Assembly (NCBI RefSeq): GCF_902706185.1
Contig: NZ_CACSJM010000061.1
Span: forward strand, 1 to 33,338
Direction: 5' to 3'
Length of the DNA stretch: 33,338 nucleotides
Source: Roseomonas sp. 18066
GTDB taxonomy: Bacteria > Pseudomonadota > Alphaproteobacteria > Acetobacterales > Acetobacteraceae
The notes beneath the pieces were generated by a model. It saw only the letters and a program-made list of their open reading frames with translations. It did not search any database and was not told where the DNA came from. How positions within the stretch are numbered: position 1 is the first letter of the stretch; each line of letters begins with the position of its first letter. Shown here one piece after another: positions 23,243-31,447 of the stretch. A program made the position numbers and the translations under genes.

Positions 23243-23800
23243 ATGCCGATCCAGCCCCCGATGCCGCCGCTCGCCGCCGCCCCGCCTTTGCGCGGCACCG
23301 GGCTGCGCGACCGCCGGCCGACGCGCGCCGACTGGCTGCGCTTCGCCGCCTGGGTCGCCTTCGCCATGGCGCTGGCCGGCGGCATCGCCCTGCTGGTCGA
23401 GCGGGAGCGGGAGCCGCCGGTGCTGGCCGCCCACCGCGCCTTCACCGCCAGCCCGCGCGCCGGCGGCAGCAGCCTGCCCGCCCCCGTGCTGGCGCGGCTG
23501 CCGGACCTGTCCGGCGCCGGGCTAGCGCTGGCGCAGAGCCAGCGGGTCGCCGGCGGCGTCTATGCCGGCTATCGCGGGCCCGGCGCGGGATCGTCGCGCT
23601 GCCGGCTGGGCCTCTGGCTCGGTCCGCGCGACGGGCTGCCGCCGCGCCAGCTGCCGGGGTCGCGGGTGGCGCTGATCTCGCACGGCGCCGATATGCTGTG
23701 GCTGGTGGTCGGCGGCGATGTCGATCCGCGCCGCTTCGGCCGGCTGGCCGCCGCCCTGCAGCTGGGCGGCTTGCCCGAGGACCCGCTCTGCCCTGAATAA
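23243..23800 (+). CDS. Single-pass membrane protein of unknown function
   Basis: 185 aa. A proline-rich N-terminus with RDRRPTRADW precedes one transmembrane helix (~33-52, RFAAWVAFAMALAGGIALLV). An extracytoplasmic part follows, with a conserved-looking end: RVALISHGADMLWLVVGGDVDPRRFGRLAAAL. The topology and the late HGADMLWLVVG strand resemble anti-sigma-factor C-terminal regions, but no zinc-binding anti-sigma motif or sigma factor gene is present, so I assign no function. It lies 7 bp before the DNA glycosylase gene, so they are probably cotranscribed. Confidence 0.65.
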   Translation: MPIQPPMPPLAAAPPLRGTGLRDRRPTRADWLRFAAWVAFAMALAGGIALLVEREREPPVLAAHRAFTASPRAGGSSLPAPVLARLPDLSGAGLALAQSQRVAGGVYAGYRGPGAGSSRCRLGLWLGPRDGLPPRQLPGSRVALISHGADMLWLVVGGDVDPRRFGRLAAALQLGGLPEDPLCPE

Positions 23801-23807
23801 TGCGGGC

Positions 23808-24464
23808 ATGACCGTCGTGATCGATGCGCCGCCCGTCCCCGATTGGGCGCGGGCTGGCTTGAGCGAGCTGGCCGAGCTCGACCCCGCCTTCGCCGGCATC
23901 GAGGCGGCGGCCGGGCCGCTGCCCTGGCGCAGCCGGCCGCAGGGCTTCGGCGGGCTGGCGCGCACCGTGCTGGGCCAGCAGATCAGCAACCAGGCCGCCA
24001 CCGCCATCTGGAAGCGGTTTTCCGCCTTGCCCGGCGCGCTGGAGCCCGCGGGCATGATCGCGCTGACCGACGAGCAGCTGCGGACGGCGGGGCTGTCCCG
24101 CCCCAAGGTCGCGCATCTGCGCAGCCTGGCCGAGGCCTGCCTGGCGGGTGGTCTCGACTTCGCGGCGCTGCCCGGCATGGCGGATGAGGCGGCGATCGCG
24201 CATCTCTCGGCGCAGCGCGGCCTCGGGCCCTGGACCGCTCAGGTCCACCTGCTTTTCGCCGAGGAACGCCGCGACATCTTCCCGCATGGCGACGTGGCCC
24301 TGGCGGCGGGGCTGCAGCACCTGAAATCCCTGCCCGCCCGGCCGACACCGAAGGAGCTGTCGCGCCTGGCTGAGGCCTGGAGCCCCTGGCGGTCGCTGGC
24401 CGCCCGGCTGCTGTGGCACCACTGGCGCTTCGCCACCGGCCGGCCGGCGGGGGAAGCACCCTAG
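23808..24464 (+). CDS. alkA: DNA-3-methyladenine glycosylase II family (HhH-GPD)
   Basis: Base-excision repair glycosylase removing alkylated purines. 218 aa, the short AlkA type without the N-terminal domain of E. coli AlkA (282 aa). HhH-GPD features: GGLARTVLGQQISNQAA (49-65), helix-hairpin-helix LSAQRGLGPWTAQVHLL (133-149), and catalytic D162 in FPHGDVALAAGL. No C-terminal iron-sulfur cysteines, so it is not a MutY/Nth type. The start ATG 23808 is 7 bp after the preceding stop. No LexA or Ada-type site was noticed nearby. Confidence 0.9.
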   Translation: MTVVIDAPPVPDWARAGLSELAELDPAFAGIEAAAGPLPWRSRPQGFGGLARTVLGQQISNQAATAIWKRFSALPGALEPAGMIALTDEQLRTAGLSRPKVAHLRSLAEACLAGGLDFAALPGMADEAAIAHLSAQRGLGPWTAQVHLLFAEERRDIFPHGDVALAAGLQHLKSLPARPTPKELSRLAEAWSPWRSLAARLLWHHWRFATGRPAGEAP

Positions 24465-24517
24465 GCTTGCCAGCTTCGGCCATCCTTCTAGCCTGGGCCA
24501 CCGCAGAGGGACGCCGC

Positions 24518-25000
24518 GTGGATCTGATCGATTTCGTCAAGGCCATCCGCTTCGAGGAGGGCCGGCCGCGCTTCGCCACCGCCGCGCTGGACGCCTGGTT
24601 CGCCGGCCATTTCCCGCTGGAGGTGCTGCTGGACCCGCGGGCGCTGACCATCGCGGCGGTGTCCCAGGCGGCGTTGATGACCGTCTGCCGCGAGCTGCTG
24701 ACCGATGGCCTGGCCCTGGCGGTGCCGGGGCAGGACGGCGCCGCGCTGCGGGCGGCGGGGGCCGCGCTGGATCCCGGCATGGCCTATGCCGAATGGCCGG
24801 CGGCCGCGCTGCCGCCGCGCAAGGCGCTGCGCTGCCTGCTGCTGGCGGCGCCGCCACCCTTCGACCTGGCCGCGCCGCCGCTGCCTTATGCGCAGGACAA
24901 GGAGGGCTGCAGCCTGGTCGCCTTCGCCCCGGCGCCGCTGGACCTCGAGGGCGCCCTGCATTTCGACTTCCCCGGGCTCAGCCTGGCGGTGCGGCCATGA
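24518..25000 (+). CDS. Unknown small protein coupled to the GT61 gene
   Basis: 160 aa from GTG 24518 (residues begin VDLIDFVKAIRFEEGRPRF), chosen because AGAGGGA sits 7 bp upstream. The frame is open further up to 24413, but that part overlaps alkA. No signal or transmembrane segment. Features seen: LEVLLDPRALTIAAVSQAAL, a PPRKALRCLLLAAPPP segment and a C-terminal FDFPGLSLAVRP. The stop overlaps the next ATG as ATGA, so it is translationally coupled to the putative glycosyltransferase and may be a partner of it. I do not recognise the family. Confidence 0.7.
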   Translation: MDLIDFVKAIRFEEGRPRFATAALDAWFAGHFPLEVLLDPRALTIAAVSQAALMTVCRELLTDGLALAVPGQDGAALRAAGAALDPGMAYAEWPAAALPPRKALRCLLLAAPPPFDLAAPPLPYAQDKEGCSLVAFAPAPLDLEGALHFDFPGLSLAVRP

Positions 25001-26160
25001 CGCTGCCGCAGGCGCTCGGCCTGTCCTACCTGGCGGAGCAACCGCGGCTGGACAGCCTGGACGCGCTGCTGGCCGCGCCGCAGGGCGCCTGGGAGGCCAG
25101 CCCCGCCGAGGCCGCAACCCATCCCTGGTTCCCGACCTTCCGCGCCGGCGCCACGCCCGCCCCGCCGCGGCTGCGCCAGACCCGCAGGCCGGCGATCCGC
25201 CTGGCGGTGCTGCAGGATGCGCTGGTGCTGCCGGGCGGGCTGGTGATCGACCAGGCCAGCGGCACCCTGGTCGCCGACAGCATCAACGGCATGTTCGAGG
25301 CCGACCCGGCCTTCCTGCACCACATGCGCCCCTCGCTGCACTACCAGGGGGTGGAGCTCGACATCGCGGCGCGGCGGGCGACGGCGCGCAAGCCCTGGCC
25401 GGCGGAGGGCGAGACGCTGGAGGCGCCGGTGATGCACCTCACCTATCGCTCCGACCTCAACTACACGCATTTCATGCTCGAGGTGCTGCCGAAGCTCCTC
25501 TACTGGCGGATGCTGCCGGCGCCGCGGCCGCGCCTGCTGGTGTCGAAGCATGTGCAGCAGCACCTGGCGCCGCTGCTGGCGCTGTATGGCGTGGCGCCCG
25601 AGGCGCTGCTGGCGGTGCCCGATCCGCGCCAGGGCAAGGCCTGGCGGGTGCGGCGGCTGTATCTGGGGGCGCCGCTGCTCTGGACCCGGCCGGAGCCGGT
25701 GCGGATGCTGCGGTCCGAGGCCGAGCGCACGCCGCTGCCGCCCGGGGCGCCGCGCCGCTTCTACATCGCCCGTCCCGGCAAGAAGAACTGGTTCCGCCGG
25801 CTGCTGAACGAGGGCGCCGTGCTGGCCGAGCTGACCCGGCTGGGCTTCGTCCCCCTGGTGCTGGAGCATTACAGCCTGGCGCAGCAGGCCAGCCTGTTCC
25901 GCCAGGCCGATTGCGTCGCCGGCGTCTATGGCGGCGGGCTGTTCAACGCCATCCATGCGCCGCCGGGGGCCAGGATCCTCAGCCTGACCTCGCCCGACTA
26001 CCACCGCGCCATCCTGGACAGCCTGCCGCCCGAGGAGGCGCTGCGCGGCGTGACCGTCGTCGGCGACAGCTTCTCCTGCCGGCGGGACCGCAACAACAGC
26101 CCCTTCGTGCTGGATCTCGCGGCGCTGCGGGCGGCCTGCCAGGCGCTGGCGCTGGGTTAG
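24997..26160 (+). CDS. GT61-type (DUF563) glycosyltransferase
   Basis: 387 aa, soluble. Motifs of the GT61/DUF563 family: RSDLNYTHFMLEVLPKLLYW (the family's N/H-W-x-E-x-L-P segment), RFYIARPGKKNWFRRLLNE (RRLLNE is typical) and ADCVAGVYGGGLFNAIHAPPG (usually HGAGLTN), followed by ILSLTSPDYHR. It probably transfers a sugar in capsule, LPS or exopolysaccharide decoration, but donor and acceptor are unknown and no polysaccharide cluster surrounds it. The start overlaps the preceding gene by 4 bp; the stop overlaps the opposing acetyltransferase stop by 4 bp. Confidence 0.82.
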   Translation: MTLPQALGLSYLAEQPRLDSLDALLAAPQGAWEASPAEAATHPWFPTFRAGATPAPPRLRQTRRPAIRLAVLQDALVLPGGLVIDQASGTLVADSINGMFEADPAFLHHMRPSLHYQGVELDIAARRATARKPWPAEGETLEAPVMHLTYRSDLNYTHFMLEVLPKLLYWRMLPAPRPRLLVSKHVQQHLAPLLALYGVAPEALLAVPDPRQGKAWRVRRLYLGAPLLWTRPEPVRMLRSEAERTPLPPGAPRRFYIARPGKKNWFRRLLNEGAVLAELTRLGFVPLVLEHYSLAQQASLFRQADCVAGVYGGGLFNAIHAPPGARILSLTSPDYHRAILDSLPPEEALRGVTVVGDSFSCRRDRNNSPFVLDLAALRAACQALALG

Positions 26161-26810
26161 GCCCGGACGTCCCAGCGCTCGCAGAACGCCGCGATATCGT
26201 CGGACTGGAAGTCGGGCAGGCGCTCGATGATGGTGGCGAAGGGCCAGTCCCACCAGCGGATGCGCAGCAGGCGCTCGATGATCTCGGGCGGGAAGCGGTC
26301 GCGGATCGGGCGGGCCGGGACGCCGCCGACGATGGCGTAAGGGGCCACGTCCTTGGTCACCACGGCGCCGGCGGCCAGCACGGCGCCATGGCCCACGGTC
26401 ACGCCCGGCAGCACGGTGACGCCATGGCCGATCCAGACGTCATGGCCGATGACCACGCGGGAGTCGCGGCGGTCGGCGAAGAAGCTGCCGTCGCGGCGGG
26501 CGGTCGCGTCGTAATATTCCGGGCAATAGGTGAAGCGGTGCTGCGCCGCGCGACCAGTCGGGTGGTTCGGCGCGCCGATGCGCACCATGGCGGCGATGGC
26601 GCAGAAGCGGCCGATCTCGGCATCCGCCACCATGCAATGCTGGCCCAGATAGCTGTAGTCGCCGAGCGTGCTGTATTCGATGGCGCTGTGCTCCAGCACT
26701 TCGCAGGACTGGCCGAAGACGGTCTCGCGCTGGCGGACGGTCGGGTGCAGGAAGGTTTCGGCCAGCTTGGGCAAGGGAGGCTCCTCGGGGCGCTTGGGGC
26801 CGCGCGTCAT
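26157..26810 (-). CDS. Left-handed beta-helix acetyltransferase of the phosphonate-associated type
   Basis: 217 aa from ATG 26810 (MTRGPKRPEEPPLPKL). Hexapeptide repeats form a left-handed beta-helix: AIEYSTLGDYSYLGQHCMV, ADAEIGRFCAIAAMVRIGA, then VVIGHDVWIGHGVTVLPG, VTVGHGAVLAAGAVVTKDV and APYAIVGGVPARPIRDRF. The insertion with NHPTGRAAQHRFTYCPEYY and the catalytic-type histidine, plus RIRWWDWPF at the end, match the DapH/GlmU-like transferase seen in phosphonate (phn) operons rather than the chloramphenicol/streptogramin acetyltransferases, which share the fold. No phn genes are in the window. Divergent from the aminotransferase. The substrate is unknown. Confidence 0.85.
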   Translation of the reverse strand: MTRGPKRPEEPPLPKLAETFLHPTVRQRETVFGQSCEVLEHSAIEYSTLGDYSYLGQHCMVADAEIGRFCAIAAMVRIGAPNHPTGRAAQHRFTYCPEYYDATARRDGSFFADRRDSRVVIGHDVWIGHGVTVLPGVTVGHGAVLAAGAVVTKDVAPYAIVGGVPARPIRDRFPPEIIERLLRIRWWDWPFATIIERLPDFQSDDIAAFCERWDVRA

Positions 26811-26902
26811 AGCGCTGCCATATGACCGTTCGGGGACAGGCGCGAGAAAGATCGGCGACGGAAGCGCTTGCTTTTCGGCCGGCGCCCGGCATGACGGGGG
26901 GC

Positions 26903-28066
26903 ATGCCAAGCCTCCGCCTGTCGCCGCGCGTCGGCGCGACCGCCGCGCCCCCGATTCCCGCCGCCCGCGGCTGGGCCGCCCGCTATGCCGGGCAGGCCGG
27001 GCCGATGCTCGACCTGACCCAGGCGGTGCCGGGCTATCCGCCGCATCCGGAGATGCTGGCCCGCCTGGCCGAGGCCGCCGGCCAGCGCGCCGCCGCCGGC
27101 TATGGCCCGATCGATGGCGACATGCCGTTGCGGGAAGCCTTTGCCGCCGATGTCAGCGGCTTCTACGGGGCCGAGGTCGGGCCGGCCCAGGTGGCGATCA
27201 CCGCGGGCTGCAACCTGGCCTTCACCATGGCGATGACGGTGCTGGCCGGCAGCGGCGACGCCGTGCTGCTGCCGACGCCCTGGTATTTCAACCACCGCAT
27301 GGCGCTGGAGCTGCTGGGCATCGAGGCCCTGCCCTTCGAGACCCGCGCCGAGGACGGCTTCGTCCCGGACCCCGAGCGGCTGGCCGCGGCCCTGACGCCG
27401 AATGTCCGCGCCGTGGTGCTGGTGACGCCGAACAACCCGACGGGGGCGATCTATCCGCCGGCGGTCATCGCCGCCATCGCCGAGACCTGCCGGCAGCGCG
27501 GCATCTGGCTGGTGCTGGACGAGACCTATCGCGACTTCCTGCCCGAAAGCGCGTCCCCGCCGCATGGGCTGTTCTCCGACCCGGACTGGGGCGACGGGCT
27601 GGTGCAGCTCTATTCCTTCGCCAAGTCCTATTGCATCCCGGGGCATCGGGTCGGGGCGATCGTCGGCGGCGGCGGCTTCCGGGTGGCGCTGATGAAGCTG
27701 CTCGACACCATGCAGATCTGCGCGGCGCGGCCGGCGCAGGCGGCGCTGGCCTGGGCGGTCCCGGCGCTGGCCGAGTGGCGCCGCGGCAACCGCGCCATCA
27801 TGGCCGGGCGGGCCGAGGCGTTCCGTGCCGCCCTGGCCGGGGCGCCGGACTGGCGGATCGATGCGCTGGGGACGTATTTCGCCTATCTGCGCATCCCGGC
27901 TGACCGGGGCGACGCGCTGGCGGTGGCCGAGGCGCTGGCGGCAGAGCGTGGCTTGCTGACCTTGCCGGGCCCCTTCTTCGGTCCTGGGCAGGATCGCCAT
28001 CTGCGGCTGGCTTTCGCGAATGCCGAGGTCGAGGCTTTGGCCGCGCTGCCCGGCCGCCTGGGGTGA
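26903..28066 (+). CDS. Class I/II PLP-dependent aminotransferase
   Basis: 387 aa from ATG 26903 (MPSLRLSPRV); 26891 (MTGGMPSL) and 26822 are alternatives, and no start has an ideal ribosome site. Fold-type I motifs: AGYGPIDGDMPLREA, ITAGCNLAFTMAM, TPWYFNHRMALELLG, VTPNNPTGAIYP, LVLDETYRDF and YSFAKSYCIPGHRVG, in which K241 is the PLP lysine. It resembles the aspartate/tyrosine/aromatic aminotransferase group found widely in alphaproteobacteria; the amino acid used cannot be fixed. The stop overlaps a GTG start of a small ORF (GTGA). Confidence 0.9.
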   Translation: MPSLRLSPRVGATAAPPIPAARGWAARYAGQAGPMLDLTQAVPGYPPHPEMLARLAEAAGQRAAAGYGPIDGDMPLREAFAADVSGFYGAEVGPAQVAITAGCNLAFTMAMTVLAGSGDAVLLPTPWYFNHRMALELLGIEALPFETRAEDGFVPDPERLAAALTPNVRAVVLVTPNNPTGAIYPPAVIAAIAETCRQRGIWLVLDETYRDFLPESASPPHGLFSDPDWGDGLVQLYSFAKSYCIPGHRVGAIVGGGGFRVALMKLLDTMQICAARPAQAALAWAVPALAEWRRGNRAIMAGRAEAFRAALAGAPDWRIDALGTYFAYLRIPADRGDALAVAEALAAERGLLTLPGPFFGPGQDRHLRLAFANAEVEALAALPGRLG

Positions 28067-28218
28067 AAGGCGGCGGCGCCCTGGCGTTCTTCGGCGATCT
28101 GATCGGCCTGATCAGGTCGCTGCGGCTGCCGGACCCCTGGTTCCAGATTTTCTGGGGCGTGATGCTGGCGCTGTCGGTCTGGGTTTTGGTCCATTGGCTG
28201 AGGTCGCGCCGCAGGTAG
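28063..28218 (+). CDS. 51-aa single-pass membrane protein coupled to the aminotransferase
   Basis: Short ORF starting at GTG 28063, overlapping the aminotransferase TGA by 4 bp and ending at TAG 28216-28218. The protein begins MKGGGALAFFGDLIGLIRSL, continues RLPDPWFQ and then a hydrophobic helix IFWGVMLALSVWVLVHWL, and ends in a basic tail RSRRR. Coupled start, one clean transmembrane helix and positive-inside tail support it being real. No family recognised. The helix opposite frames show no better gene. Confidence 0.55.
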   Translation: MKGGGALAFFGDLIGLIRSLRLPDPWFQIFWGVMLALSVWVLVHWLRSRRR

Positions 28219-28264
28219 CGCTTTGGCCTGGGTCATTCGTCCCACCGCCCCACCCTCCGCGGCA

Positions 28265-28322
28265 GCGCTGACAGAAAAAAGATGGGGGTCTGGGGGAATT
28301 CCTTCCCCCAGCCTTTCCCTGG
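28265..28322 (-). repeat. Short (single-end) copy of the hairpin element, copy 4
   Basis: Right-end orientation: CGGCAGCGCTGACAGAAAAAAG, then ATGGGGGTC and hairpin 28290-28311 (CTGGGGGAA / TTCCCCCAG, loop TTCC), followed by a pyrimidine-rich flank CCTTTCCCTGGCTTCC. On the minus strand it reads hairpin, ACCCCCATCTTTTTTCTG, identical in that tract to copy 1 left. It sits 48 bp before the substrate-binding protein gene, with the T-tract pointing away from it. Confidence 0.75.
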
Positions 28323-28369
28323 CTTCCTTTCTGTCCGAAGGTCCGCCGGACTGACGAGGGGTTGGTGCG

Positions 28370-29590
28370 ATGCGCGGTGGTTTTGGTCGTCGTGGGTTGA
28401 TGGCGGGTGTGGCGGTCGCGGCTTTGGCGCGGCCGGCGGTGCTGCGGGCGCAGACCGGCCCGATCCGCATTGGCGAGATCAATTCCTACACCGCGCAGCC
28501 GGCCTTCCTGGGCCCGTACCGCAATGGCTGGCTGCTGGCGCAGGAGCAGATCAACGCCTCGGGCGGCATCGATGGCCGTCCCTTGGAGACGGTGTTCCGC
28601 GACGATGCCGGCAAGCCCGAGGATGCCGTTCGCCTGGCCGGCGAGCTGGTGAATGCCGAGGGCGTGGCGCTGCTGGCGGGCGGGTATCTGTCCAATGTCG
28701 GCCTGGCGCTGGGCGATTTCGCCAAGCAGAACAAGAAGCTCTATGCCGCCAGCGAGCCGCTGACCGATGCGCTCGTCTGGTCGCGGGGCAATCGCTACAC
28801 TTTCCGGCTGCGGCCCAGCACCTATATGCAGGCCGCGATGCTGGTCGAGGAGGCGGCGAAGCTGCCGGCGAAGCGCTGGGCCACCGTCGCGCCGAATTAC
28901 GAATACGGCCAGTCGGCGGTGAAGTGGTTCCGCGAGCTGCTGGCCAAGAAGCGCCCCGATGTCGAGTTCGTCGGCGAGCAGTTCCCGGCGCTGGGGCGGA
29001 TCGATGCCGGGGCCACGGTGCAGGCGCTGGAGCGGCTGCGTCCCGAGGGCATTTTCAACGTCACCTTCGGCACCGACCTGCTGAATTTCGTGCGCCAGGG
29101 CAACACCCGTGGGCTGTTCGAGGGCCGTGTCGTCGCCTCGATGCTCTCCGGCGAGCCGGAATATCTCGAGCCGCTGGGCGAGGAATGCCCGGATGGCTGG
29201 ATCGTCACCGGCTATCCGCGCGACGACCTCGACAACGAGGTCCATGTGAAGCTGCGCGACGCCTACCGGCAAAAATTCGGCGAGCTGCCGCGCTGCGGCT
29301 CGATCGTGGGCCATGACAATGTCCAGGCGATCGCGGCGATGCTGCGGAAAGCGCGCAGCACCGAGACCGAGGCGATGGTCGAGGCCTTCCGCGGCATCCG
29401 CTTCGCCACCGGCTATGGCACCGGCGAGGTCACCTTCCGCGCGCTGGACCACCAGTCGACGCTGGGCGCCTTCGTCGGCCGCACCAAGCTGGAGGGCAAG
29501 CGGGGCAAGATGGTCGACTGGCGCTATGCCGACGGCGCCGACTACCTGCCCGGCGAGGCCGAGGTCCGCGCCTGGCGTCCGCAAGACTGA
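28370..29590 (+). CDS. ABC importer substrate-binding protein (HAAT/branched-chain type)
   Basis: 406-aa periplasmic binding protein (Peripla_BP_6 type). The N-terminus MRGGFGRRGLMAGVAVAAL with RPAVLRAQ is a signal peptide with twin arginines (GRRGLM), so Tat export is possible; cleavage is likely after LRAQ. The mature part opens GPIRIGEINSYT, then GPYRNGWLLAQEQINASGGIDG, the family's hallmark ligand-binding lobe. Later segments: NYEYGQSAVKWFRELL and GHDNVQAIAAMLRKA. GAGGGG lies 8-9 bp before ATG 28370. It is the first gene of the importer operon; 9 bp separate it from the permease. The ligand could be branched-chain amino acids, amides, urea or aromatic compounds. Confidence 0.9.
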   Translation: MRGGFGRRGLMAGVAVAALARPAVLRAQTGPIRIGEINSYTAQPAFLGPYRNGWLLAQEQINASGGIDGRPLETVFRDDAGKPEDAVRLAGELVNAEGVALLAGGYLSNVGLALGDFAKQNKKLYAASEPLTDALVWSRGNRYTFRLRPSTYMQAAMLVEEAAKLPAKRWATVAPNYEYGQSAVKWFRELLAKKRPDVEFVGEQFPALGRIDAGATVQALERLRPEGIFNVTFGTDLLNFVRQGNTRGLFEGRVVASMLSGEPEYLEPLGEECPDGWIVTGYPRDDLDNEVHVKLRDAYRQKFGELPRCGSIVGHDNVQAIAAMLRKARSTETEAMVEAFRGIRFATGYGTGEVTFRALDHQSTLGAFVGRTKLEGKRGKMVDWRYADGADYLPGEAEVRAWRPQD

Positions 29591-29599
29591 TATCCCCAC

Positions 29600-31447
29600 G
29601 TGCTTGATTGGCAGGGGCTGGTCGTCCAGGGGCTGAACGGGCTGGCCAGCGCCTCGTCGCTGTTCCTGGTGGCCGCGGGGCTGACGGTGATCTTCGGGGT
29701 CAGCCGGATCGTCAACTTCGCCCATGGCAGCCTGTACATGCTGGGGGCTTTCCTGGCCTGGACGCTGACTGCGCATGGCCCCTTCGCCGAGCTCGGCGGC
29801 TTTTTGGGCTTCTGGGGCGCGATCCTCTCCGCCGCGCTGATCGTGGCGGCGCTGGGCGCCCTGGTGGAGATGACGGTGCTGCGCCGCCTCTACCACGCGC
29901 CGGAGCTGTTCCAGCTGCTGGCCACCTTCGCCCTGGTGCTGATCGTCCAGGATGTGGCGCTGCTGCTCTGGGGGCCGGACGACAAGTTCGGGCCGCGGGC
30001 GCCGCTGCTGCGGGGGGCGACCGTCATCTTCGGCGCGCGTTTTCCGCTGTATGAGCTGTTCCTGATCGCGGTCGGGCCGGTGGTGCTGGGGCTGCTCTGG
30101 CTGCTGCTGCATCGCAGCCGCTTCGGCATCCTGCTGCGGGCGGCGACGCATGACCGGGAAATGGTCGCGGCGCTGGGCGTCGACCAGAAGCTGCTCTTCA
30201 CCGGGGTCTTCGCGCTGGGGGCCGGGCTGGCCGGGCTGGGCGGCGCGCTGCAGATCCCGCGCGAGGCCGTGACGCTGCACATGGACATGGCCGTCATCGT
30301 CGAGGCCTTCGTCGTCGTGGTCATCGGGGGCCTGGGCAGCCTCGGCGGTGCGGCGCTGGCGGCGCTGATCATCGGCGAGCTGCATGCCTTCGGCATCCTG
30401 GTCTTCCCCCGCATCACCCTGGTGCTGGTCTTCCTGGTGATGGCGGTGGTGCTGGTGCTGCGGCCGCAGGGGCTGCTGGGCCGCGGCGCCGAGACCGCCC
30501 CGGTCGCCGCCCCTGCCCCGCCGCTGCCCGGGTCCCTGCCGCCGGCGCTGCGATGGGCCGCCATCGCCGCCGTCGCGGTGCTGGTGGCCGTGGCGCCCTT
30601 CCTCGGCGACTATCCGCTGATCCTGCTGGCCGATTTTGCCGTGCTGGTGCTCTTCGCCGCCAGCCTGCACCTGATCATGGGCCCGGGCGGCATGGCGAGC
30701 TTCGGCCACGCCGCCTATTTCGGCGCCGGCGCCTATGCCGCCGCCCTGCTGTTCAAGCACCTGGCCGCGCCGATGGAGGTCGGGCTGATCGCCGCCCCCT
30801 TCGCCGCCGGGCTGGTCGGGCTGCTCTTCGGCTGGTTCTGCGTGCGGCTGTCGGGCGTCTATGCCGCCATGCTGACCCTGGCCTTCGCCCAGATCGCCTG
30901 GAGCGTTTCCTTCCAGTGGGTCGAGGTGACGGGGGGCGACAACGGCATCCTGGGCGTCTGGCCGAGCGACTGGGCGCGCGGGCGGCTGGTGTTCTTCTAT
31001 CTGTCGCTGGCGCTGTCGGCGGCCGGCGTGGTGGTGCTGCGGCGGATCATCCACGCCCCCTTCGGCCTGGCGCTGCGGGCGCAACGCGATTCCCCGCTGC
31101 GCGCGGAGGCCATCGGGCTGGACGGCTTCTTCCTGCGTTGGATCGCCTTCGCGGTCAGCGCGGCGCTGGCGGGGCTGGCGGGGGCGCTCTTCGCCTATGG
31201 CAAGGGCAGCGTGTTTCCCTCCTTCCTTGGCATCCCGCGCAGCGTCGACGGGCTGCTGATGGTGCTGCTGGGCGGGGTGCAGACGCTCACCGGGCCGATC
31301 GTCGGCGCCATCGCCTATGCCGGGCTGCAGGAGCAGCTGGCCCGGGCCACCGACTACTGGCGGCTGGTGCTGGGGCTGGTGATCCTGGCGCTCGTGCTGT
31401 TCTTCCCGCGCGGGCTGGCCGGCGCCTTCGCCCGGCGCGCCGCATGA
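29600..31447 (+). CDS. Fused LivH-LivM-type ABC permease
   Basis: 615 aa, about twice a single permease. GTG start at 29600. The first half (~1-290) is LivH-like: GLNGLASASSLFLVAAGLTVIFG, VSRIVNFAHGSLYMLGA, VVVVIGGLGSLGGAALAALI, ending RPQGLLGRG. A proline/alanine linker (~292-316, ETAPVAAPAPPLPGSLPP) leads to the LivM-like half with LIMGPGGMASFGHAAYFGAGAYAA, ALRAQRDSPLRAEAIGLD (the EAA-type loop to the ATPase) and LLGGVQTLTGPIVGAIAY. Both halves carry multiple membrane helices, so one chain provides the complete membrane channel. Overlaps livG by 4 bp. Confidence 0.92.
   Translation: MLDWQGLVVQGLNGLASASSLFLVAAGLTVIFGVSRIVNFAHGSLYMLGAFLAWTLTAHGPFAELGGFLGFWGAILSAALIVAALGALVEMTVLRRLYHAPELFQLLATFALVLIVQDVALLLWGPDDKFGPRAPLLRGATVIFGARFPLYELFLIAVGPVVLGLLWLLLHRSRFGILLRAATHDREMVAALGVDQKLLFTGVFALGAGLAGLGGALQIPREAVTLHMDMAVIVEAFVVVVIGGLGSLGGAALAALIIGELHAFGILVFPRITLVLVFLVMAVVLVLRPQGLLGRGAETAPVAAPAPPLPGSLPPALRWAAIAAVAVLVAVAPFLGDYPLILLADFAVLVLFAASLHLIMGPGGMASFGHAAYFGAGAYAAALLFKHLAAPMEVGLIAAPFAAGLVGLLFGWFCVRLSGVYAAMLTLAFAQIAWSVSFQWVEVTGGDNGILGVWPSDWARGRLVFFYLSLALSAAGVVVLRRIIHAPFGLALRAQRDSPLRAEAIGLDGFFLRWIAFAVSAALAGLAGALFAYGKGSVFPSFLGIPRSVDGLLMVLLGGVQTLTGPIVGAIAYAGLQEQLARATDYWRLVLGLVILALVLFFPRGLAGAFARRAA

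Noticed and set aside
23243..23800. Anti-sigma factor call for the single-TM protein
   Set aside because: The topology is suggestive, but there is no zinc-binding anti-sigma motif and no adjacent sigma factor gene.
28112..31084. A ~990-codon open frame on the minus strand opposite the ABC importer genes
   Set aside because: Its composition is dominated by Q, R, H and A, with no recognisable domain; this is what high-GC sequence gives opposite a real gene. The plus-strand genes have clear motifs.
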